Positions 57,301 to 64,000 of a DNA stretch of 64,000 nt are shown one piece after another. How positions within the stretch are numbered: the first letter of the stretch is position 1; every line of letters begins with the position of its first letter. Source of the stretch: Haliclystus octoradiatus (Eukaryota; Cnidaria; Staurozoa; Stauromedusae; Haliclystidae); NCBI GenBank assembly GCA_916610825.1, contig OU744452.1:9022021-9086020 (forward strand), given 5' to 3'. A program made the translations under genes and the position numbers. The notes under the pieces are model-generated. The model ran no database searches. It saw only the letters and a list, made by a program, of their open reading frames with translations, and was not told the DNA's origin.

Positions 57301-60300
57301 TATGACTGCACCTTTGATATCATCCATTGGCTCACCCTGTTGATGAGAAAATCTAATTTTCATATTTTGAATAATTTAATCAATTTCTGCAAGATAGCTA
57401 TAAGGGAATGCACAAAAATGTCATTATAGCCATGGCAACAATTATAGCTACACCTAAGATGGCTTAATTTAGGACATGCGATTCAGTGTTTCCACTTTCG
57501 AGGAACTTTCCTTCAAGGAAGAATTTCTGGTAACCAAGAGCTATGAAATGTAGTTAGTATAACAAAAGGAAACATGGCTGTTGAGGAAGAAATTTGGAGG
57601 AAATTTCAGCATTATTTAATTATTTAGTATTTTCCAATGTAAAAAATAATGGCGGGTCAGATTCATCGATTATTTATTCATAAATTGATCAAGAAATTGT
57701 GAATCGATAAATCGCAAAAAAGCTTTTTTTTTCTTTTAGCATTTTTTGTACAATCAAATAGTTTATTATTTATATTGTGTTCTGTTCTTTCTAAGTGAAG
57801 ATCATATTTATTGAAAACAACGCTTCTTTGATTTATTCATTCGCATTTCAACGTTCATTGATTTATTCCTTCGTAATTTAACGTTCATTTAATGTTTGTT
57901 TCTATCACAAAGCATTGTAATTCAACTCCGTTAATTATTTGCCACGTCATTTGATACCATTTTTGATATTGTATGTTGTTATCATTAAGCGGTTTCCACC
58001 TTTACTAGGTTTACATTTCCAGTGCTATAATAAAAACATGCTAGAAAACATGCAAGGGTAAAAACAGTTTAATTTTAATTCAAATCATTCATATTTTGTA
58101 TATGTACTTGCATTTTATTCAATGAAAAAAAATGGCATTGAAATATATACTATCGCTTACGAAAAACAAAAACATACAACTATAAAAATACATGTTGAAA
58201 TACAAATTCGGAAAATGAAATTCTCAAACATATTTAACATGAATTCATTTTATTTATTTGATAAAGAAAATGCCATCAATGTAAATTTTATGATGAATAA
58301 TTTCCGAAGACATGAAATACATAACCTGTAAAACACTTTTATACTTTCTATCGCTGATGACGTAGAAGATTTTGAAAACAACCTGTCACCATTGTGTACA
58401 AATAAACATATAAACACCCCTCTCGTAATATAGCCTGTGCGTAGTTCCAAATCTTTTTTAGGATTAGTAGGGTCTGGGTTTGCGTAATGCTGACAGAAAG
58501 ATTGCAAATGTTAATATAGTTTGCGTTCACACCATTACAGTGTAACCAGCCTAAGTGAAATTGCTGTTTAAATGCAATCTGAATCTGAAACCCTTTACAT
58601 TATTTTCTGTTCCAAATCTTTTTTAGGATTAGTAGGGTCTGGGTTTGCGTAATGCTGACAGAAAGATTGCAAATGTTAATATAGTTTGCGTTCACACCAT
58701 TACAGTGTAACCAGCCTAAGTGAAATTGCTGTTTAAATGCAATCTGAATCTGAAACCCTTTACATTATTTTCTGTTCAAATCTTTGAATATCAATTTTGG
58801 ATATAAGTGCAAATTTGAATCAATGCAACAGAAATCGTTGGCAGTTTTGACTTGCACTTAAGCTGGTTACATTGTAACATATTTTGCCAGGCAATGTAAA
58901 ATCTTTTTCAAAGGTAGTGTTGAATAATTCAATCAAAACTTATGTTCATGGTCCGACAAAAGTCTGGTAATCTGGTTCCTAAGTTCCTGGAAGGCTGGAT
59001 ACAATTCGAAGGAAAATTGATACTTTGTTTCTTTATTCTCTTCAAACAAAGTGAGAAATGAGCAACTTTTTCAGGTACAAAGTACTTGAATAAAAAATCA
59101 GGTTTAACAGGTTTTTGGAAGGAAAAACATTTGTCAGACACAGCTTATGCATTTATAGATATTTTATAATTCTCAAATCTTCTTTTAAAAATTTTCCGCC
59201 AAAATGACCCTCTATGATCAGCATTTTGCTTGCTTAGATCTCTAATGCTGACCAAACTTAAATAGGCTATCAGTGTGCCACTGTTACAAACCCAGCACTC
59301 TCTATCGGCTAATAACAATCAGATGAATTCGCAATCGCAACCATTGTCTCATTGCAAGATGTGATGCCTTACTTGTGGTGGAAGTCCAGGATCAGTTGTG
59401 ACAGACTGGAAATAATGAAAGAGGATATTAACCAGAAGCCAATGAGCATAAATTATATGACAGATGGTTTTTGGTTGGCCAGCAGAGGATATAATCGGAA
59501 ATAAGAAGATGTACCAGATACCAACAACAGTAGAGATAAGCAATGTAACCAAAACAACAAAAACCTAAAATAGAAGAGGAAATCTAATCAGCAAGCATAA
59601 ATAAAGTAAATAAATCTTTATACAGCAGTTCTATCTATGGCCAAATACTTCCTTACTTAGGGCTGGCTCACAGATAATAAATTAATTCTACATCACAGAC
59701 AACTACTAAAATAGTATGGCCTAGCCATGCTTATTTCAGGTTGTTTTCTCTCTGTGTAGAGCGGCAGCCAGACAAATTTAATCATGTGAAGAGTATAAAG
59801 CAATTGACCATTGAAATTGAAGGGAAATGACATGGTATGTCCAAAAAGTGATTGCTGGCAAATCGAATGTGTGCCAAAGTGCCAATTCAGGGCTTGTTTT
59901 GGGGATCAAAATCCATATTTAATCACATAGAGACGTTCAAGTAAATTGAAAAATTGAACATGGGGATCAAAATCCATATTTAATAAATAATCACATAGAG
60001 ACGCTCAAGTAACTTGAAAAATTGAACATAGAAATGGCGATAGGCCTACCATTAGGCTCATTCTAAAAATATATTTGCCAGCTAAAATATCTGTGCCAAA
60101 ATCTAGTCTACGTCATATTTGTTCGTAGTAAGTTGTAAGTAGTATTGATATTGTGTGTGCATTGTGTGATTGGCCTGTTTATGTACAGTCCGTTCTCATA
60201 TTTCTGCAAATCGGTGATCATAATTTTGCTCCAGTCTGATTGCTCGTCACATAGTTTGGATCAATTTTGCACCAGTCAGATGACGAATCTGTAGCATTCC

Positions 60301-61271
60301 ATTCAAAGTGTACTTGATGGCAACGATCGAAGGTGTTTTGTTATTGTTATAGATATTAAAAATATTATTTAAATTGTTCTCGTTGTGAGAAAGAAATGAC
60401 GATGAAAGGGTTGAAAATTGAAATTAGTTTTTCCAGTGAAAAGGAAATGCTGGGTATAACGAAATAGAAATATGTAGGCCTAACTTCTCGAAATTGCAAA
60501 TTCCATTATCAGAACATGCACATGCTAACATGCAGCAAATTGCTCTCAGGTCTGGAAGGCCTACTTGATTGATTTTGATTTATGTAGTAACGTATGTATA
60601 TAATTTTATGTGGCTCACGTTTTCTATGTTTATTTTTGCTTATCCTACGTCTACTTTCAATTTTGCCATGCTTTAGTAGGCCTAAATTAATGATTTAAAG
60701 GCACAAGCACACATGTTATGTTTTCTGACGTCGATCTACATGTAGGCCTATTTGTTAGGGCCAAGCCAAATTGATAGTTTTTTCAAATTAGCCTGAATTC
60801 GCATCCTGAAAGTTGCGTTTAAGGTCTTCTACGGATTCTATTTGCAAAAATTTTTCCGGGGGCATGACAAAGTACTATGCCCAGCTGCAGCCTGCGGAAC
60901 TGCAGAAATGTAGAAAACATCATTACATTCATTCGCATAGATATTAAAGCTTTGTTGCAAAATGTTTCAAATTCTGGTAAATTATCAACTATATTCAGCT
61001 GCAGTAATGATACAGCAAAAATGTATACAAAAATATGCTCTATAAAATGAGAGGAGAATTTCTATGATCTTTCCTCTGTATATTATTACGTAGGCTATAT
61101 ATTAATACTTACTAATCCTAATAATCCAGCAAAATGGTCAACGATCCAAAACACAGGCTCAAATAATGCATCCGTGTAAAACCCAGGCAGACGACAAGTA
61201 TCGTGGCTTAAAGATCGTAACGTCAGCTTCAATATTTCCCAGTGAATTTTCATATTTCTTATCAAAGGCAT
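45374..61271 (-). CDS. ZDHHC16: ZDHHC16-like palmitoyltransferase, 5' six exons
   Basis: Transfers palmitate to protein cysteines at ER/Golgi membranes (family knowledge). Minus-strand exons: 61271-61113 (ATG, good AAGCCATGC context, stop upstream in frame), 59564-59373, 57336-57291, 47623-47575, 46245-46217 and 45507-45374. All have AG/GT junctions and compatible phases, giving 203 codons with no stop. The N-terminus (ALFEPVFWIVDHFAG) and first membrane segment (VFVVLV, residue 54 on) match ZDHHC16. A second membrane segment lies near 92-112. The Cys-rich domain is complete: C130, C133, H143, C144, C147, C150, D155-H-H-C158 with C158 catalytic, PW, C164, IG, N169 and F173. The last exon shown ends in phase 0 at a GTAAGT donor. 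The C-terminal exons (further membrane segments) were not found and should lie below 45374. Intron 3 contains the 8.4-kb MULE in the opposite orientation. Confidence 0.9.
46217..46245 (-). other. ZDHHC16: 29-nt micro-exon carrying the DHHC motif
   Basis: Flanked by an ATTCTAG acceptor and a GTATCC donor. It completes Arg from the previous exon, encodes CVLKMDHHC and gives the first base of the Pro codon. Without it the frame and the active site are both lost. Confidence 0.88.
46246..47574. other. ZDHHC16-like intron 4 with a GC-rich patch
   Basis: Mostly AT-rich. At 47161-47250 a GC-rich stretch full of GCGAAGCG/GGAGCCCGAAGC-like inverted motifs stands out sharply from its surroundings. No exon recognised. 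Confidence 0.5.
48009..48017. repeat. MULE target duplication, left copy
   Basis: TTCTTGAAA, repeated exactly at 56401-56409 just outside the other element end. Nine bases is the usual MULE length. Confidence 0.8.
48025..48113. repeat. Left subterminal TCCGTACGGA array
   Basis: Three related sites: GTCCGTACGTACCAATAAC, TTATTCGTCCGTACGGACCG and TTATTCGTCCGCATGG. They are probably transposase-binding sites (inference from position in the element). Confidence 0.75.
48191..48249 (+). repeat. 29-bp tandem duplication in MULE leader
   Basis: TTTTCGTCGTTTCTCATCGT plus GGAAGGTCG occurs twice in a row just upstream of the first coding exon. Confidence 0.85.
48290..55611 (+). CDS. FAR1-MULE-SWIM-PHD transposase gene
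   Basis: Exons: 48290-48399, 48549-48699, 49214-50868, 50963-51025, 51107-51169, 54523-54606, 54742-54810, 54933-54995 and 55159-55611. Exons 1-3 give a FAR1 DNA-binding domain (FASLQAVEEAVRYYEKM; ligands in FEC, LDC and EEHNHD). Exon 3 adds the MULE DDE domain (LIVDVTYKTN; VILIDKDMSE; CKFHV; NHLESFHQKIK) and a CxCx9CxH SWIM finger (CSCHFHNQMKLPCRH). Five short acidic phase-0 exons follow. The last exon has an AT-hook-like RGRPR and a complete C4HC3 PHD finger (CKKC, CESC, HYRC, CPTC). Defects: TGA at 48694-48696 in exon 2 where CGA would fit, and a one-base frame change at about 49664-49680. It is thus recently inactivated unless these are sequence errors. PHD fingers usually read histone tails. 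That role here is inference. Confidence 0.87.
51363..54490 (+). mobile_element. 3.1-kb BED-hAT transposon nested in MULE
   Basis: Ends TAAAGATGTGCG and CGCACACCTTTA are inverted complements with one mismatch. TTTGACAG is duplicated exactly at 51355-51362 and 54491-54498. Subterminal zones are rich in GGATCGGATCGGAT and CCGAATCCGA motifs on both sides. It sits in the intron between MULE exons 5 and 6, same orientation, so its splicing context may be tolerated. Confidence 0.95.
51859..54124 (+). pseudogene. BED-hAT transposase pseudogene
   Basis: A BED finger (FASCCTCF ... NNQLNKHVC), then the hAT catalytic fold (TTDLWKEKYTGKSYMSITVHH, IATRFYTYREM) and LDAITAKLSSRIGLYHDIAS. A GTTAGT donor at 53389 pairs with a CATTTACAG acceptor ending 53623. 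The last exon ends in the dimerisation domain (LSCPASSAPSERVFSNAG). In-frame TAG at 51916 and 52301 and frame changes near 52370 and 53140 make it inactive. Confidence 0.87.
55696..55701 (+). terminator. Likely polyadenylation signal of MULE gene
   Basis: AATAAA 85 nt after the PHD-finger stop codon. Confidence 0.6.
56090..56395. repeat. Right subterminal TCCGTACGGA array
   Basis: At least five related palindromic sites in 300 bp, including TTATTCGTCCGTACGGACGA, TTATTGGTCCGTACGGACGA and the perfect palindrome TTGGTCCGTACGGACCAA at the terminus. Spacers are AT-rich. Confidence 0.85.
56410..57290. other. ZDHHC16-like intron 3, start side
   Basis: No exon or known element recognised in this stretch. 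Confidence 0.5.
57337..58443. other. ZDHHC16-like intron 2, first part
   Basis: AT-rich, no exon recognised. Confidence 0.5.
58444..58773. repeat. Exact 165-bp tandem duplication
   Basis: 58444-58608 and 58609-58773 read as identical, followed by a short third start (GTTC). Each copy contains the left end of a pogo-like MITE (CAGTGTAACCAGCCTAAGTG). Confidence 0.92.
58703..58874. mobile_element. pogo-like MITE, copy A
   Basis: Left end TA-CAGTGTAACCAGCCTAAGTG. Right end CACTTAAGCTGGTTACATTG-TA. Inverted ends are flanked by TA, as in the Tc1/mariner/pogo superfamily. The interior resembles 63057-63231. Confidence 0.7.
59565..61112. other. ZDHHC16-like intron 1
   Basis: It holds a direct duplication (59900-59960 and 59961-60028, the second with an 8-nt insert) and a cluster of TAGGCCTA palindromes at 60041, 60475, 60677 and 60743. 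No exon recognised. Confidence 0.6.
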
Positions 61272-62320
61272 GGCTTGAATTGCAAATGTTTTTCCAGCTT
61301 AAGTAGGACATTCACCGAGGTAAAGCATTCAGCAGGTCAGCATAATACATTCTTGATTTTAAAACACAATGCATTAACAAATTTGGACCAGACAAAAGCC
61401 TGGAAATTTAAAATAAATTATGGAATATATAATAATTAATAATTAACTAACCAACTTTGAAAGTTGCAGATTAGATGAAAGAGGCTTGCATACTAACCTT
61501 GCTTCAGCATCCGTGTTATTCTCCTTTCCACTGTTTTAATAGTAGTGCGTTAGATTTAGCTTTGATTTATTTCACTACCAACAATGAGTTTTAAACGAAG
61601 TATAAGATAAGAAAGTAAATAAGCAAACCAAGTAACCAACAAAACAACACGCGCACAAAATGAAGAAGTAGCCTTGCTCCACTAGTCTCTCATGTTACGA
61701 GCCTCTCTGAAATGAGGGGAATTTTATCGGATTGTCCCTGCAAAAGAACAGAAATGAAGAGAATATTCTGCTCATTTTATTTCAAACCCAAACAGTCAAT
61801 GGACTCTAGGAGTACATGTCGTATGACACCAAATCTTGCAGTAATCGTAATGATTGTCTATGCATAATAAAATTAAAACACGCTTCATACGTAACAAAGA
61901 TTCATATGTAAATGTAAATGGAATCTAACTACATAGACTAGCTTATTAAATACCCTTAAATTATAATTTTGTATTTACATTGCAGCAAAGTAGCTAATTT
62001 AATTCTCTGTCTTATTAATAGAAGGTTTTTAAACCATAATAGTTGCAATAATTATTTAAAAAGTCTCATGATACTGTTTATTTCCAGCCCCTCTAGTCAC
62101 GCATCGTCTTTCAAGACTATCTTTAAATAATAGGATATGATAATAGTAATATTCCAGGTTCCAGTGTGAGATGTCAAAACAGTGTCAAAGGGAGGCTGGT
62201 ACAGATGATGCGTTATTTCAATTCAAGTATCAAATCAGAATCATTAGGTTACGTGGCATGAATTATATGATATAATACTATATCTATTGGCATCGATATC
62301 TTTGGTAAATCCTCATGTGG
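61272..62320. other. Upstream flank of ZDHHC16-like gene
   Basis: Expected to contain the 5' UTR and promoter of the minus-strand gene. No core promoter element could be assigned. Confidence 0.4.
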
Positions 62321-62322
62321 TG

Positions 62323-62642
62323 CCCGGGTGTAACTTCCATACTTTGGGTATACGGGGACGCTCAAATATTAAAGGTACTTTTTTCAAAATCCTTAATATT
62401 TTTTTGGGGTATGGTTAGTGATAATTTTTTTTGAAGTATCCTTTTGACGCCTTTGCAAGTTTTTCATGGTTCAAAACAAATTTTGCCTATGCAATTTTTT
62501 TTTCATATGTTTTGGCTGAATCTACCTCTTATAAAAATATATTTGGGGTATCTTTTACATCATGTGAAATTTTTTTATGGTCATTCTGCCAAAGTTCCAT
62601 TTGAACGACCCCGTCGAAGCGCAATGGAAGTTACCCCCCGGG
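62323..62642. mobile_element. Possible MITE with inverted ends
   Basis: CCCGGGTGTAACTTCCAT on the left is mirrored by ATGGAAGTTACCCCCCGGG on the right, separated by ~280 bp of T-rich DNA. The left side resembles the element at 32668. Confidence 0.55.
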
Positions 62643-63056
62643 ATGTGGTGTAATGTTCAGGTCCGTCGGAGCCGTCCCAATATAGTGTCTATTACTCACA
62701 TTACCCATTGGATGTTATACCATATTTCGTGTGTTATTAGATCATTTAAAAAATATAAATTCAACCACATTCCCGTCGAAAGCAACTTTTGAAGGGGACT
62801 GCGTGAATAGATTATATTATGGCCTGAAAATTTTCAAATATTCCATCTTGGAGAAGCTCTGTATACACTCTCCTGTACCTGCAATCTTTAATTAAAGTCC
62901 AAAAGGTAATAAGCTACTGTGGCGAATATATTGGATTCACTTTATCTTATTGGCTCAGTTCGATTCAGGCTGACAATAAATGTGATAAATTACTATCTAC
63001 AACTATATTTCCATTTTGTAATGGGAGTAACATTAATTGAATAATACAGTGTAACC

Positions 63057-63231
63057 CGCTTAAGTGCAAGTCAAAATTGCCAACGGTTTTCATTGCATTT
63101 ATCCGAGTCTGCAGTTATCCGAAATTGTTTAACAACAACTTAACCCGAAAATTGTTTAACGGCTTTCAAAGCAAAGTTGCAGATAAGTGGGAAATTCACT
63201 TATCCGAATTGCACATAAGCGGGTTACACTG
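63057..63231. mobile_element. pogo-like MITE, copy B
   Basis: 175 bp with ends CAGTGTAACCCGCTTAAGTG and CATAAGCGGGTTACACTG, flanked by TA on both sides. Internal GTTTAACAA/TTATCCGA motifs also repeat in inverted order. Confidence 0.85.
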
Positions 63232-64000
63232 TATCAAGCCTGGTAATGCAATGTAATAACATGGGATGTAAGTATTTGACATGAATTAGATTACATACAA
63301 ATAGTACGCATATAAAAATTCATGTCAACTTTCGGTAAAGTCTGTTAACCATTTTTATTATAGACGTGCACTGCAAATTAAATACCTTCCAAATCCAATA
63401 ACCATTTTCACTGTTTGAGAAATCAGATGATGTATAGGATTTTGGCTGCTTTATATAAACACTCTGCTTAGATTTTCAGTCAATCATTATTTGTTTCTTT
63501 GTCACGTCTATGATGTGTGTACTTCGATTTTTTATGAACTTGATGTTCAAATGATTTACACGTTGTTTTGCGTTAGTTACTTAAGTATGATGTTAACATG
63601 ACCTGAAGGATGGTCAAATCAGCTATGACTTTATCTCAGATCATCAAATGAACAAAACCCTGTGATGGTGGATAGAGCCTATTTGGAGAGATTGCGTGGT
63701 GTGTTCCTATTCTTCTGCTACTGATCTATAGTCCACTAAACGTGCCAAGACTGTTCTTGTCAGAGTCAAACTCCTTGCAGTTTTTCAATTATTTCAACCA
63801 TAACTCTAAATGTCATCTTCTTCTATAATCTCAGCTTCTCTTCTTCTCTTGCATTACAAATATGGAGGTCAATAATTTCCTCTATTATAATTGCTTACAT
63901 TACGAGCATGCATCCCAAAGAAAAAGCTAAGTATAAAATAAGGCAACCAGATTTTAACATTACAAATCACAATCAAACGAGGATATTATTATAGTACTCA
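63232..64000. other. Non-coding end of window
   Basis: No gene or repeat recognised. Confidence 0.45.

Noticed and set aside
1-64000. CRISPR arrays, bacterial operons, tRNA or rRNA genes
   Set aside because: No direct-repeat/spacer array, no clustered prokaryotic genes, and no tRNA-like or rRNA-like sequence was recognised by eye. A covariance-model scan would be needed to exclude a diverged tRNA.

Overview
The window is AT-rich animal DNA. It has spliced genes with long introns and GT-AG junctions, a class A GPCR, a DHHC palmitoyltransferase, and a dense load of animal-type transposons (BEL/Pao, Ty3-like, CR1/Jockey-like LINEs, hAT, MULE, pogo-like). The mix (BED-hAT, RecQ-like helicase copies, BEL/Pao) fits a marine invertebrate such as a hemichordate, echinoderm, amphioxus or lophotrochozoan. 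I cannot name the species from sequence alone.

Layout. 1-8977: non-coding flank, then a full-length BEL/Pao retrotransposon on the minus strand (1937-8972) with two 533-bp LTRs that read as identical and a TGACC target duplication. 8978-15424: non-coding DNA with a perfect 34-bp palindrome and a 1.8-kb hAT-like non-autonomous element holding 194-bp tandem repeats. 15458-16900: an aminergic-type GPCR coded by one exon after a splice acceptor. 17-26 kb: mostly non-coding, with foldback elements, a 95-bp tandem array, a gag relic and a LINE tail. 26-31.5 kb: relics of a SWIM-finger protein, a second decayed BEL/Pao element and LINEs. 33.2-44.1 kb: a RecQ-like helicase pseudogene. Its intron holds an old Ty3-like LTR element, which itself holds a LINE piece and a BED-hAT transposon. 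Its last exon is split by a hAT MITE with an exact 8-bp target duplication.

45.4-61.3 kb is the best host gene: six in-phase minus-strand exons of a ZDHHC16-like palmitoyltransferase. The DHHC active site lies on a 29-nt micro-exon. Intron 3 of this gene contains the most striking object here, an 8.4-kb Mutator-like (MULE) transposon at 48018-56400 with a 9-bp target duplication. It carries a nine-exon plus-strand gene combining FAR1 DNA-binding, DDE transposase, SWIM finger, a run of short acidic phase-0 exons, an AT-hook and a C-terminal PHD finger. Its ends contain arrays of a TCCGTACGGA palindrome. A 3.1-kb BED-hAT transposon with an exact TTTGACAG duplication sits inside one intron of that transposon gene. 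56.4-64 kb: ZDHHC16-like 5' exons among MITEs, an exact 165-bp tandem duplication and a cluster of TAGGCCTA palindromes.

The intact host genes I can support are the GPCR and the ZDHHC16-like gene, whose 3' exons I did not find. Nearly everything else recognisable is mobile DNA or its remains.
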